From Gigantopelta aegis (lineage: Eukaryota > Mollusca > Gastropoda > Neomphalida > Peltospiridae), in contig NW_024533058.1 of assembly GCF_016097555.1 (NCBI RefSeq), forward strand, positions 1 through 64,000: a DNA stretch of 64,000 nt. Direction: 5' to 3'. Below are positions 25,165 through 42,200 of this stretch, in pieces; within the stretch, counting starts at the first letter, position 1; each line of letters begins with the position of its first letter. The notes beneath the pieces were generated by a model that worked only from the letters and a program-made list of their open reading frames with translations, searched no databases and was not told the DNA's origin. The translations under genes were made by a program, and so were the position numbers.

Positions 25165-25787
25165 TTAATTAATCAGCATAGTCGTTCCTAAGATCGTAGC
25201 TTGTTGTATAAGCCATTGCAAAGTTATATCTAATATAGTTCATAACATTTAAAGGAACAATACTATAATGATTACCTATGTTTTCTCGCTCTTTACAAGA
25301 GATGGAATAGCAACAAATTTCGCGATCTTTAATCTCACTTAATCCCCTAGAGATAAAAGTGTATCATTCATCCAATTCTTTCTCAAAATATGTATCCATT
25401 TGTCAAACTATACATCCATTCATCTTATTTGTTTTATTATATCCCATCCATTCTTACATTCTCTCTATTACTTCTCTTTCCCTCAATGCATTGGGTAAAT
25501 CAACTTTATTACCCAAAACAAGTACCTACAATAACATAATCGTCAAAATTACAAGATAATTTGTGGGTGTTGCTTATAGGTATACCAGCTAATTGTGGCT
25601 TATCAAGAAGACTATGTAGCTCATTTTTTGACGCCTCAATTTTTTCATGGTCTGCAGCATCTACCATATAACTGAGAGAGAACTACAAATTAATAGCAAT
25701 AAACAACATACACAATAGCTGTGACACCTCTGCAATATCAATCCCACATGCTACGAAATCTAGGCTGACCGCCAATGTCCCAGAGCT
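25165..25787 (-). pseudogene. ARL8: ARL8 3' exons
   Basis: Minus-strand exons encode the C-terminal two thirds of ARL8: LWDIGGQPRFRSMWD (switch II with the DxGGQ motif), [45 protein letters not shown] (the NKxD guanine-specificity motif), IKDREICCYSISCKERENI and DITLQWLIQQ, with a stop at 25,165. The exon with the P-loop and switch I is missing; upstream of the splice acceptor at 25,787 is repeat DNA. A premature stop-like shift occurs after SMWD. Exon 1 is at 20,512 in the opposite orientation. Confidence 0.85.
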
Positions 25788-26049
25788 AATAAGAAGAGGG
25801 AGTGTTCGTTTGAGTTAGTACGGGTTCGCCTACTCTAATTTTAACACAAAAGTACGGTTTTGCCTACGGATACCGTAATTCTAATTAATTTTTTTTATTA
25901 CTAAAATGCCAAACATAGCAAGAAGTGATAATAGTATATATACAGTATTATGATAAATAAATAAATAAATAATAGAAGTACATATTATAGATACTTATAT
26001 GATATGATGTTTTGAATTTTTCATTGAATTAACATTCATAAAATTTAAT

Positions 26050-26290
26050 TAAATCTCGTTGTTAACTGTCTACGGCGAGTAGTTGGTAAATCCCATCCAA
26101 ACATCTTCGAATGTGTTGAGGTATTTCAAAGAGAACAAGTCAGCACAGAGGTTTCGATACAGCAGCTTGCAGCAGGTGCACGTCCACTTCGTCAGAAAAG
26201 AAAGCTATAGAGAAAGATTAACACATTAAGGAACTCAAAGAAAGATTTAGCAGTAATGTAATCTCTTTATCAGACTATGTAGTAGGCATG
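26050..26290 (+). mobile_element. MULE-like transposon protein remnant
   Basis: An open stretch reads VGKSHPNIFECVEVFQREQV, then STEVSIQQLAAGARPLRQK. The pattern (HPNI, hydrophobic helix, QxEQ, IQQLxAG, basic run) is the C-terminal region seen in FLYWCH/MULE-type transposon proteins of many invertebrates. That family link is from memory of such proteins, not a search. It lies between repeat segments shared with 8.5 kb, which may be its terminal sequences. Confidence 0.45.
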
Positions 26291-26613
26291 TCTCAACACA
26301 TTAACTTATAATTCTTTAATCTTTACTTTTCTAACATTAAATTGTACACTCTTTACTTATCATTTAACATTAATTTAACATTGCTATATGTCATAATCAT
26401 ATATTGTCTTAATAAAATTCAAGGACACAATGTTTCTGTTAGTTGTCAGTACAAATTATTAACCTTCCCTAATTCATAGTTAGTTTTCAATACATCTTAA
26501 GTTATACATAGTACATCCATTTCCCGGCCTTATCTTTTTTTAATATCTTAAGACAATGCTTTTATATGAAACTAATTTAAGTATGGTGCTCTTGGAAGTA
26601 ACTACCTTATACA

Positions 26614-27345
26614 TGCTATGAATTTTGTAATATGGGTTAACTTGTCAGATTACCTTTTGAGAAGGTGGTCACATGTTTTTCTATTTGTCCATCCCAGTGG
26701 TTTAAATGTTCATTATGGGTAGCTCAAAGAATGCTATTTCTATAAACATATTCCAACCTTAATAGACTATACTTTTATGTTAGTATTGTTAAGAGATCTT
26801 TCCATAAGTTCAGGTTTTAATTATTAATCTTATTTTTGTCTAACAACTGACAAAGATATTAAAGGGGAATTCTTTATGTGTAAGTTACATTAGCGGATGT
26901 ATGACTTCTTTTTATACAAACTCGGATATTAAGGACACGTGTTCTAGACCCATACTAATACTTTAGTGTATTATACAACCTCTATTGTTCTAGTCCCATA
27001 CTAATACTTTAGTGTATTATACAACCTCTATTTTTCTAGTCCCATACTAATACTCTAGTGTATTATACAAACTCTATTGTTCTAGTCCCATACTAATACT
27101 TTAGTGTATTATACAACCTCTATTTGTTCTAGTCCCATACTAATACTTTAGTGTATTATACAACCTCTATTGTTCTAGTCCCATACTAATACTTAGTGTA
27201 TTATACAACCTCTATTGTTCTAGTCCCATACTAATACTTTAGTGTATTATACAACCTCTATTGTTCTAGTCCCATACTAATACTTTAGTGTATTATACAA
27301 CCTCTATTGTTCTAGTCCCATACTAATAATACTTTTAGTGTATGA
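26614..27345 (+). mobile_element. Minisatellite-bearing repeat element, copy B
   Basis: The unique part (26,614-26,910) matches copy A in the same orientation. The tandem array that follows is made of about nine units of 46 bp that lack about 12 bp ('attgaggacact'-like) present in the 58-bp unit. It also runs in the reverse orientation relative to the unique part when compared with copies A and C. So both unit length and array polarity have changed in this copy. Confidence 0.8.
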
Positions 27346-28280
27346 CATTTACACACACTGCTTCATTACATTTTATTACACAATAGGCTATGATTATGAT
27401 ATTAATATAATTGGTAATCTGATGTAGTCTTTAAAACCTTTCTTCTTGTTTTGTTGTACAGGTAAATCTCCACCACTTTTGTCTGATGTACCTCTATTTA
27501 TTAACTAACTCTTAATGAGGTAAATATTTATATTAATTTTTCAAAAATAAATACAACTGCTCTGTAAATTGAAATTAACTATTGGTTTTACAAAGTAAAG
27601 GAACAAGTTTTAGAGGATTGTGGTATGTTAGAAGATTTTATCTTTGCACAATTTTTCTAACACTTTCTATTAGCAGCCATCTCGTTCCAATTACAGACAT
27701 AGTGTCAATTGTTTACAGAAGCCTTTTTGCTTTTGTTTGTGTTTGTATTCTCATGAATAAATCAAACAAAACAGCCATGTCCACCTTAAATGCTAACACC
27801 ACAACGTAACATGTGGTACCCAATGTGTAATAATGTTCATGTAATAATTTTTCGTACATCATCCAATGTTCAAATTTTTTTAATAACAAAACTTTCCCAA
27901 TCTACAGTAATTCTATATCATCATATTCATTATTTGGAACAATCATGCCTTTAGTAGGTTGGCAATACTTCATAAATTTAGCATACATTTATAGACAAAT
28001 ACCATACCTAACCTTTACATAGTTTAGTCTTCTTATCAAGATTTGCTTTAGTGCTTACCATCTCTCCATACCTAAATGTTTTAACAGACAGAAGGCTGAC
28101 CATAGAATGACTTGTCACTTGACCAATTAGTGCTAAGAATAGGATCAGTGAATTCATAGCACTGCGTCAAACTTCTGTATCAACCTGATGTCATAGAGGT
28201 CAAAGAAAAAATTAAAGAGTATTATTAGTATTTACTAATTTGGTGTTTGTGTTCCAATTAGGCAGTCTTACTGTCTGGAA
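27346..28280. other. Non-coding stretch between repeat copies B and C
   Basis: AT-rich, with a few short open frames lacking known motifs. May be the interior of a transposon whose ends are the flanking minisatellite elements, but nothing recognisable is encoded. Confidence 0.3.
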
Positions 28281-28389
28281 AAACAATGTGAAACATGTGA
28301 CCACCTTCTCAAAAACTTTGTCTAGACATACAACAAACTAATGAAAGAAAGTTAACTTAATTGTCATTCATTACATGTGCATACTTACT

Positions 28390-28950
28390 AATACTTTAGT
28401 GTATTATACAACATTTATATTGAGGACACTGGTTCTAGTCCCATACTAATACTTTAGTGTATTATACAACCTCTATATTGAGGATACTTGTTCTAGTCCC
28501 ATACTAATACTTTAGTGTATTATACAACCTCTATATTGAGGATACTTGTTTCTAGTCCCATACTAATACTTTAGTGTATTATACACAACCTCTATATTGA
28601 GACACTTGTTCTAGTCCCATACTAATACTTTAGTGTATTATACAACCTCTATATTGAGGACACTGGTTCTAGTCTCTACTAATACTTTAGTGTAAAAAAC
28701 AAGTCATACATCTGCTAATGTAACTTACACATAAAGAATTCCCCTTTAATATCTTTGTCAGTTGTTAGACAAAATATAAATTTAATAATTAAAACCTGAA
28801 CTTATGGAAAGATCTCTTAACAATATACTAACATAAAAGTATAGTCTATTAAGGTTGGAATATGTTTATAGAAATAGCATTCTTTGAGCTACCCATAATG
28901 AACATTTAAACCACTGGGATGACAAATAGAAAAACATGTGACCACCCTTA
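28390..28950 (-). mobile_element. Minisatellite-bearing repeat element, copy C
   Basis: Reverse-complement copy. The 58-bp array (about five units) lies at 28,390-28,695 and the unique part at 28,695-28,945, ending against the right arm of the inverted duplication. A further short piece of the unique part lies at 28,283-28,330, also inverted. Copies A and C have the same internal polarity. Confidence 0.8.
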
Positions 28951-29099
28951 AAAGGTGTGGTTTAATGATTTATTGAAAAGCAAAAAAATTTAACATTACA
29001 AAAACTGCAAGTAAAGATGCTGACTTCTAATTCCCTGCTCTAACTTAGAACAACAACATCCTTACTCAAAAACACACTAGTACATTATGTATATTAATA

Positions 29100-29211
29100 C
29101 TTACATTTCATCTTTAACTAATGTACTGATCACCTCGTCAACTCCAATACCAGTACCAAGCTATGTATAAGAATATAAACCAGTATATATATATATATAA
29201 TATTATATATA

Positions 29212-29292
<81 letters not shown>

Positions 29293-30250
29293 GTACAATA
29301 CATGTTGTACCTTAGTAAAGAAAATGTGTAAGAAATTAGCCTGAGCTAGGTACATGTGACATCGAGAACTTGGCACTTTAGCAATACTTCTAACACTTCA
29401 TAGATTTTAACATTCAATGTACTATAAGAGAATATGTATTTTTAATCGATTATATTTAAAATGACCAAAATTTTTATAGAACATAGAAGTATTCAAATCC
29501 TTTTATAACAACAAGCCAAAAACATTATCAAATAATACTTCAAAATGTTAGGACAATTTTTATAGTCTTGTTTCACATTAGCAAATGATGTTATAAGTAA
29601 AAGAAAATTTCTACAATTATCAGAGCCTTCAAATTATAAATTCTCTTAATGTTAGCACTCAAATCTTGAAAATAAGTAATTATACACTATTTGACAATTT
29701 TGGACAATACAAATGTCTTGTGTATAAAATAGATAATTAAAAGAGTTAATGTGTTTATGGCATGTGTTGAAGGTTTAATATATATAGTAAAATAATATTA
29801 AATTTAAAGTAATGAGGGGCTTGTTCAGGATTAATCCAGTTTATTATAAATAGGAGTAACTTACTGGTCTCCACAGTTAGACATGCCACCAATAGATCAA
29901 CAACCTAAAGTCAGATAAAGATCAATATACATCTTGAGTACATACAGTACATAAGTACACGTATAGGGTATACAAATAAGTATTATAATATGACATTAAA
30001 GTTTTAAAATTCCTTCAAATGTATTTAAAAAACAATTGCAAGTATGAAATATATATGCAAGTAAGCATATGTTTAAATGAATTTAAATTTGTTGCATTCT
30101 ATAAAGTTATTTATAATTACAATTATTGAATAGATATTAACTTACATGACTATTTCGTAAAAATTTTGTTATGAGTCTTTTGACTATGAGGAGACCTTTC
30201 TTTCATCTAATTCAATAGATAATTCAGAACATCTAATAACTCAACCTGAC
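29100..30250 (-). pseudogene. Unrecognised multi-exon gene fragment (right arm)
   Basis: Minus-strand twin of the gene at 6,290-7,420. It has the same exon blocks: GVDEVISTLVKDEM near 29,115-29,160, the AQANFLHIFFTK block near 29,310-29,345, and SPHSQK..NKILRNSH near 30,150-30,215. The (TA)n intron tract is longer here. It ends at the inner border of the arm near 28,955. Function unknown. Confidence 0.45.
29184..29292. repeat. (TA)n microsatellite
   Basis: AT-alternating tract in the right arm, the counterpart of 7,259-7,341, with several 'taatat' interruptions. Confidence 0.95.
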
Positions 30251-30264
30251 TCCCAAATAGGAAA

Positions 30265-30454
30265 TTGTCCATCAACTTCATATCATACAGTCAACAGAAA
30301 AATGTTAAAATAATGTTGCTGCTGTTTTATTGTGGAGATACTCCTCATGTTACAAAGTCTGCTACAAATATCATGGATGTCACTTCATCTCAAATGGCTT
30401 ACTCAACACAGGTGGCTCCTTCATCTCACTCATCTAGAGAGAAGCATTCGCCAT

Positions 30455-30456
<2 letters not shown>
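30265..30456 (+). pseudogene. Opposite-strand exon at EFTUD2 break (right arm)
   Basis: Right-arm twin of the exon at 6,115-6,290. The open stretch reads GDTPHVTKSATNIMDVTSSQ and continues Ser-rich up to the EFTUD2 junction. No family recognised, no membrane segment or catalytic motif visible. It may be one exon of a gene cut by the same event that truncated EFTUD2. Confidence 0.35.
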
Positions 30457-33933
<3,477 letters not shown>

Positions 33934-35044
33934 TTCAGCACCACTTCGTACTTACAACGTTTTTTTGAAACCACGTGGCGGTGTGGTGACTCACAAACCA
34001 CACCTTCCATAATTATGGGCGTTTGCTTGTTTTTGAGGTAAAGCTACATACAACTCGCTATGAATCTCAATAACGTGTCTCCAGAAGAAAAGTTAAAGAT
34101 CTGTCGACGTTAGTTTCATATTGGTTGTTTTGGATTGCCATTTTATTGGTTAATTAACAGTGTCTGGTTTTTCAGAGAAGTTTTTTAAAGGACAATCCAC
34201 TCAAACTTAGATGGTACGTCTTGCCCTCATCTTCTTGGACTGTTAATATGGTCTTTAGTGTTTATTATCTGGACTAGTGTCTATCAGACACAGCGAGCCG
34301 TCAAATGGGAGCCCCTGGTGTTAGGATCTTATTTGTTGTACCAGCTGGGAAACCTTAGTACTCTGTACCTTCATCATAAAAATATATTATATTACATGTC
34401 TTTCAGTCAAAACTTTTGCTTTGTATTGTCAAAATTTGAAAAAACTAACTCAACGAAAAGCCTATGATGTAATAGTATCATGTAGATTACAGAGTAATAT
34501 CGACACAGCTACAGCGATATGCTGTTTAATTTTTTTAGTACTGCAATCCAGGCAGTTTCAATATGAACCTTTGAACTCCAACAAAAAGTATAACTCCCAT
34601 CCATCTCAACCTGAATTGGAGAAGAGGAGGTGGGTCTAAACAAGTACGTAAACAATAAGAGAATACAACAGATTGCTCACTTACAAGTATCATCTTTTCG
34701 TTAAAGACATTAGTAAAGTACATAGTTTTAGGTGGATCTACATAATTATAATATATGTGTATAATCACATAGTAGTAAATACTTACCTCCGTTATGAAAT
34801 TCTAAGGGTGCACACTTGATATTAGCCATATCTCTATGAATGTGGTATGAACTATAATGTACAAGATACAATGTGGAGCACGTGTTGTGAGAACTAATAT
34901 AAATAATTAAGAAACAAGTGAAAGATTTTAATCGGAAAATTCCAAAATCTAGTAATACCATTAACTCTGTATGGAGTCTATCATTGTGAAGTAATACAAT
35001 TCTACTACACCATTCAAAATACAAAATTTAGCTAAAATTTACTT

Positions 35045-36520
35045 GTTTCAAAATCAAACAGCATCTCTTCTGTACTTGTTCTGCATTAACATCATAATAT
35101 GGTACTACTGCATATAGTCAATTGAAATAATATAAATATGTAAATTTGATTTATAAGGTGAAATCTTACTTGTACTTATTTTCAAAATCAAACAGCATCT
35201 CTTCTGTAGCTTGTTCTGTACTAACATCATAATGTGCTAGTGAAGGGACTATGAGCATCATCTTCATCTGTAGATAGATAGCAATAAAACCAATTAAATG
35301 ACATAAATATATATCATAATATATATTGTAAAAATATAATAATTGAACTCACTTCCAAGTATATTAACTGTAGCACTAAGTTCTATATCATTCATATGAC
35401 TGGGGCTACTACACTTGTCTATATTAGTACATGAATTAATATTAGAGTAACAGATACTCTATAAATTACCTTGACTTCTGTTTTGTTGATGAGACATCTG
35501 ATTCAAGTAGTAACACTTTACATCACATATACTTAAAAACACAAGATCCACCTCAACGCATTATAAGAACACAATAGAACTAATAGTTATAACAAAACTA
35601 ATGAATAATAAATTATCGTTAACAAAGGAATAATAGCAAAGTTAAATAATGAAGGAAATGTTAATTTTTAATAATGTGCTAAGCTATCCTATTCATTCTT
35701 GTAAATAAGTATTATGACCTAATAATTCATAAGCTGATGTCTCTCTTTCTAGGATCAACTTCTAAACATCTCATCATAAATTTAATAAGAGAAGGTATAT
35801 CATTAAATTCTTTTTTAAATCTTCCAATCTAGAGAAAGAGGAAAGATAGAGATATATATAGAAGTATTACAATATTATTATATTAGGGCATACTGGTAAT
35901 ATCTATGTATATCATTGTCAGTTATAGTCACTTGACTCAATACAGAGCGAGTACATTAGAACTCCTAGGACCAGTTCTCTGGTTCATAGCCAGTAAGAGT
36001 TACACACCCATCTAATAAGAACATCAATTAATTCTCATTTATTATATTAATACACTATACCTGAGATAAATACTTTTGGTCCTCCTCATTCATTAGCAGT
36101 AATGACATCACGAACCACATTAACACAGGTAATGTACCAGCCTTAAATGTTTGAGGTTTGCTATTACAAATACAAGTTTTGTGTCTATGAACATATTTCC
36201 CATTGACAATAGAACAGACACACTTTTATAACCATATACCGAACATTTATACTGACTAGTGTATTTTATTATTACCTGAATATGTCTGCTTTAGTTGTTA
36301 ATTGGTGGCAATGACCATCAGCACTGTTACCAATCATATGAATATAACCTTCAGGTGATTTGAACCCAATAGTTCCCACTGGTGATATATGATATGTTCT
36401 ATCTGATGAGGTATAAAACCCTTGCAGTGTATTACGTGCTGATCAGCGTTGTAAAGTCCATCAGAATTAAGTTCTAAGCTAGTCATCAAAATCAGACATA
36501 CCTAAAACAATATAATCACA
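35045..36520 (-). pseudogene. Protein kinase, 3' half (right-arm copy)
   Basis: Minus-strand twin of the kinase fragment at 1-1,545. It keeps GTIGFKSPEGYIHMIGNS and TTKADIF (activation segment and the DxxxxG region start) and the CLEVDPR...AYELL end of the domain near 35,740-35,830. The repeated tail exons with EQATEEMLFDFE lie near 35,060 and 35,190. No catalytic-loop or glycine-loop exon is present here: the sequence upstream of the DFD exon (36,530 onward) is not recognisably kinase. The 5' half of the gene may therefore be absent from this arm. Interpreted as a partial gene carried by the duplication. Confidence 0.5.
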
Positions 36521-36529
36521 AGTCACATA

Positions 36530-37200
36530 TATCTCTATCTCACTCTCACTCATCTTAGTGTACTGTTTTATAGGAGATTGTATTTACTGGACGGCTGGAG
36601 GTATGAAAAATGAACGTCATTCTATCCCTAGTTCCCCCTCAAAAGGAAACAGTGAATATCCCTTAAAGTTAATGAAATCAATATAACTTCTTCACCTAAA
36701 TGTTTATACTGTCAGACTTCATGAGATTCTGTATTCAAAATTTTTAATGCTCACGTAGACAGAATTACTCCAACACCTCACACTCTCTAAAAATTTAAAT
36801 TACCAGCTGTCAAATGACCATGACTCAGTCACAGTGTCCTATGTTTGAAAACAGGCATCTATAGGGTTAACTAGAACATGGCTTCATACCACATGTTATG
36901 CATAATACTCCTCAAGTATCCACAAAATATTGCCAGTAGGTCCATGAGGATGGAATGGATGGTTGAATCAATGGATAATTGAATGGATGGAGGAGGGATA
37001 TAGGAAATATACTACTAGCATACATTTTATGTAAACTTAAAAAGTTGGTTGTACATTAATATAAAAATTTGTATCTGAGTTCGGACAGATGGTAATGGTA
37101 TAAAGCAGATCGCAAGTTAAAAGACAGAACTTTTTTATGTTCCTATAATAGTATACTCTTAAGGAGATGTTAAAAAACAAATTTTAAGAAATGTAAGCAT
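36530..37200. other. Non-coding stretch beyond the right arm
   Basis: No gene recognised. A short run of 'atggatgg'-type repeats occurs near 36,950-37,000. Confidence 0.4.
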
Positions 37201-37239
37201 TTAAAATCACAATCATTATAATTTTTAAATTTAACAGGT

Positions 37240-38890
37240 TATGATCAGTCATCAGCGTGATTCAGATCATATTATGTTAGATTTATGTGATGGAATTATT
37301 ATTGCTCTCATCCTTTGTTCAATGAAACAAATCAAGCCCTCCAAATTTCCTTACACTTAGATGAACTTAAGGTATGTAACCCATTAGGATTTGAAACGAA
37401 GTATTCACAAAAATAGGTACTGTTACTACACCTTTATATGAGATATTTTAAACCAATTTTTTCTTTATGCTTTAGGTGCTTTCTAGTTTGTTCTTGGTAC
37501 TATTGAACCAAAGCTTCGTCAATGTTGTGGATAATATCAAATTGTTAACCTTAGTTAAATCCTCTGTAGTGAAAGACATGGAATGAATAGGATTCTGGAT
37601 GTTTTTGATTTAAAGATTTGAAGATATTGGAATTTATACATACATAATATTGATTATTAATTGTTTATTCCTTACATAGGACGTTTGTTTTTGATGGTAT
37701 TGCTTTTGGCCTTTAAAGGGAACTGTCACCATTTGTTCTGCTGACAATCTTGGTAACCAAGAGCTAGGTGGATTTAAATTAGCTGGATCTTCATTTAGGA
37801 TATGTAGACATTGTCTTGGTACTGAATCTGACATTCAGTCGAAAGTAAGGTTAATATGTAATAACACTATGTATGCCAAACTATAACTTTTAGTTTCGAG
37901 ATTGTGACTTTATTCTTCGCTCATCAGAGCAATACAATCACGATTGCAATCTAATAGAAGAAAATCCTCAACTAAGTAGCCACTATTCAACAACATTTGG
38001 CATCAATTATCGATCATCATTGGAATCATTAAATTTTTTAGTGTTGCTGAAGGTGCAATGATTCCTGATATTTTTACATGACATTTTTTTAGAGGGTGTA
38101 CTACCTCTTGAATTAAATTGATATAAAAGGTATTGAAATAATTATTTTGTAATTTTTCATGTAGATAAATTATTACTCAGAACTTTATACTTGAAAACAA
38201 GTTCTTCTCCCTAAGTGATGTTAATGAGGGCATTCGATGTTTTGACGAAAATCATCCAAGTCCACTTGATCACTCTTGCTTAGTTGATGCTCACTTAAAC
38301 AAAATGGTGAGCCATAATTTCAGCTGCATTGTACACGTAATTATAATAACTTACAATACAGGTGTAAGTATACCATTTTTTGTACAGCATCACAAATGTG
38401 GACCATTGGGGAGGTTTCTTCCTGTTACAATTGCACATATGACAATGAGTATTGGATCAACTATCCTCAGACTTTTGACAATAATGGACATTTTATTTGC
38501 ACCTAAAGTCAGTAAAGAAGATTGCAGTTACTTTAGAAACATTAATATACGAACATCATTACATGCTGAAGTTGCTATACCCAAAACTTCATGTTACACC
38601 AAAGATACACTATATGGTACACATGCCAAGATTAATGTTAAATTTAGTGAATTGAATTTGTTTGAATTGACATAATTATGTTAGATATGGTCCTTTGGTT
38701 CAACATTGGACCATGCGTTATGAAGGAAAGTATCGTTACTTAAAACACACAGCCTCTGTCATTGGAAATTTTACTAATATCTGTATTCTTTGTTACTTCC
38801 GTCATCAGTTACATCATGTTACTTAAAACTTAAATAAAACTGGATTGCCTGGAGAGAAATATAGAAATGGGACCAGGTACAACTTTTTCT
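37240..38890 (+). pseudogene. Transposase-like remnant (large unclassified DNA-transposon protein family)
   Basis: Conserved blocks appear in order over 1.6 kb: DHIMLDLCDG near 37,256; TVTICSADNLGNQELGGFKL and CRHCLGTESDIQSK near 37,720-37,845; FILRSSEQYNHDCNLIEENP near 37,910; a DI-HDI-LEGV-PLEL type block near 38,070-38,120; and WTMRYEGKYRYLKHTASVIG then NFTNIC near 38,710-38,785. The SxDNLGxxxLGGF, HDxLEGVxPxEL and WxMRYEGK motifs are those of a repeat-associated protein family with many copies in sponges, cnidarians and fish. I cannot give its superfamily with certainty (EnSpm/CACTA-like is one possibility). Numerous shifts and stops; dead. Confidence 0.5.
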
Positions 38891-38994
38891 TTAATTTTGT
38901 AATGTTTATTGTGTTAAGACACTGTAATGATTTTATACTTATCAGTCAAGTTTCGTAAGCTAGTTAACTATTTTGATTCTTATGTTCTTTCTGC

Positions 38995-39231
38995 TAGATT
39001 CACCACCTTTTGAGACTGTTTCTGAGGATAATTTTCTCACCACCTCTAGCAGAGGCTACACCCTCTCCTAGGTAACTATGGAAACATTACATATGATGTA
39101 TTTATGATCATCAATTTTTTGTAGAAATCCCAATAGCACTGCTATAGATCAAACAATGCTATACCTAGTACCCCATCATTAGAAGATATGGAAACACAAG
39201 GTTTGTCTGTGTTTCTCCCACATAGACAGTA

Positions 39232-39283
<52 letters not shown>

Positions 39284-42200
39284 TCCCTCTCCCCTCCCTC
39301 CAGTTGTTGACAATGGTGTGTTTTATCTTCTCAACAAGAACTATTTCAAACAGTACACGACTCTCAATATGAAATGGCCATCCAAGTATGTCTACACACA
39401 ATAATCATGTAAATTATAATTTCTTTCTTTAGCTTCCTCGTTGGATGAAGCAGAGGATGAATTCATGGATGAGGAGACAGTGTCCCCCAGGAGGTACCAA
39501 GAGAGCTCGTTTAGATAGTAGTTCTAGTAGTATTAATTCTTCACGTCTCATCGTCACCTATGAAACCACCTACTAAGAAAACCTCGTCAAGACACATCAC
39601 CTGACCTTAATGATGTAAGTTGTATCAAATGACCACACCCACTGATTACACATAGATTATATTCAATGAAAGGGTTGTACTAATAACCAATGTTTATTTC
39701 ATTTAGCCCCCTCAATGGGTGAGAGATAAAGTAGAGCCCACAGCACCCTCTTCCTCAAAAGTAAAATCCCCAGACCCACTAGTTCCTTCTCCCAAATCAA
39801 AATTCTCAGACCCTATACTTCATAATCCAAATAATACATCTAATAATATGAATCCAAGATCTTCAAGATCACCATCTAATGATCTGTCACCTCAAACAAC
39901 TCAGAATCAAAGTTTAAATACCAGCTTTAAAAATTCTATTCAGTCGAGCTACTCGAGCCTCAAGTCCACTATAGTAGTGGTTATCTAGCTAGTTCATCCT
40001 CACTTACATCAACAGCGGGATCTTTTTTCTCCTCCTCCCTCCATCCCCCGGTTCTTTTTGATGTATGGAACCTGTAATAGAAGATAGTACAGGTGCTACA
40101 TTAATTATTAGTCCCATCAAAGGGGGGTCCAGAAGAACAAAAGGGAAAACCTATCAATTTCATTGACCTCTGAGACTGAGACCCATAATAGTAATAACAA
40201 TAACAGTAGTGAAAAGTCTAGCACTCAAAGTGACAAAAGTGATGGAGGAGAGGGAATGGGGAGGAGATGGGAACAATAAAAGTGAAGGAGAAGGAGGGGA
40301 CAAGAGCGATAAGGGTGAGGACAGAGGTGGAAATGGGACAAGGTAGTAGTAAGAAGGATGAAGAGAATGAGGTAATCATCCAATCAGACCTTTCCGATAA
40401 CAGCTCAATAACGTCATCTACTAATTACACTACATTCCAGCTGTCTTCTCCACGTTCTCTAGTATGTACATCCAATGTCACACAAGATGGTGATACTAAC
40501 GATGGTTACAACAATTGCCTCAACTCAGCAATGCTCAGCAATCATTTCATCTCCAATTGTCTCCTTCTTAGCCTCAGAGTTCAGCAATAGAACAGCCTGG
40601 AGACACGTGTGATCCAATACTGCTGTTATCTAGTAATGATGACACACCTGATGTAGTCCTGTAACTAAAATTGCTATAAGTTCTGTTGAGAACATGTCAA
40701 ATTTAAACCCATCTTGTGAAACTAATTTACCATCTGTTTTCAGCCCTGTTCTTGTACCTACCCTCCTCTGATGACATTCCTATACCAAATTCACTTGACC
40801 TCGTTCCCATACTAGCTGCTCCCATTCCCATGACACCTAGTCCTGTTCCCATACCACCAGTACCAACTTATGAAAAGTATTCAGTTATCAAATTCTGAGG
40901 CTACAGTTACAACACAACAATCCATGATTATAGTGATAAGACTACACATGAAGCCACACCCTCTTTATGTACCTCTCAATGACAATACAAATAGCAGTCT
41001 TAACAAAAAGGGTGTGGTCAGTAATACTGTTTCCCAAGACCCATCTCAATTTACATCATCAGGTTAGTGTTTCTTGAGATGGTAAGTTTTTGAGTCTCTC
41101 TTCTTAGGAGATCATTTTCACTTTTTCAACTTCCACAAGGAACCCTGCTCCGCCCCACGTTTACACATAACTCCTCCTCCTAGCTCACAAGAGAAATCTC
41201 TACACAATGAGTTGGATGATGTAATTATAATTGAACAGGAAAAAACTCAAGACAAAGAACGACAAAGAATTATTAATAGTAAGTGACTTCTCCTCTAAAT
41301 ACTAAATAATAGTTTATAATTATAGTTAATAATAATAGTTAATAATAGTTAATAATAATAGTAATAATGGTTTATAATAGTAGTTTTATAATAATAGTTA
41401 ATAATAATAGTTAATAATAGTTTTAAAATAATAGTAATAATAGTTTATAATAATAGTTAATAATAGTTTATAAATTATAGTTAATAATAATAGTTAATAA
41501 TAGTTTATAATAATAGTTAATAATTATAGTTAATAATAGTTTATAATAATAGTTAATAATTATAGTTAATAATAGTTTATAATTATAGTTAATAATTATA
41601 GTTAATAATAGTTTTATAATAATACATGTATTAATAATAGTTTATAATTGCTCTGTTATTAGACTCTAATATAGCAGAAGTTTTCCCCTTGTCCTCCGGC
41701 TACTGACACACACCCCAACTGGTTCTATGGTTTACCCCTCTTACACCTGGTAGACTATCTCGATCTCCTCACAAATCTCTATCTCTCCCGACGTCAACGA
41801 AGCACTAGTGATAGTGATTTTAAAAATCTCCACCTAAAAAAGAAAGAAGCAAGATGACGAACAAAATGAGACTGAATCTAATGTAAATACTCTACCAGAG
41901 CATGAAGGTCCCATCTCTGAGTCTCATTCTCAGGAGAACAGGACTGATTCTCAGATCAGAATGGGAGTCTGAGATAAAGAAGGATGAGGCTCAGGAAAAG
42001 ATAACTGAGTCTCAAGACAACAAAACAGAGGCTCAGGAGAACAGGACTGAGTCTCAGGTAAATGAGAATGAGTATGATATGGAAACTTCAGATGTGCCCG
42101 AAAATGAGTTTTCTGTGCCTGAGGATCAGACCAGAATGAATCCTCTAATATACAGACTGGGAATGAGGATGCCATCCATCATGAGTCCAACCCTGTTGGA

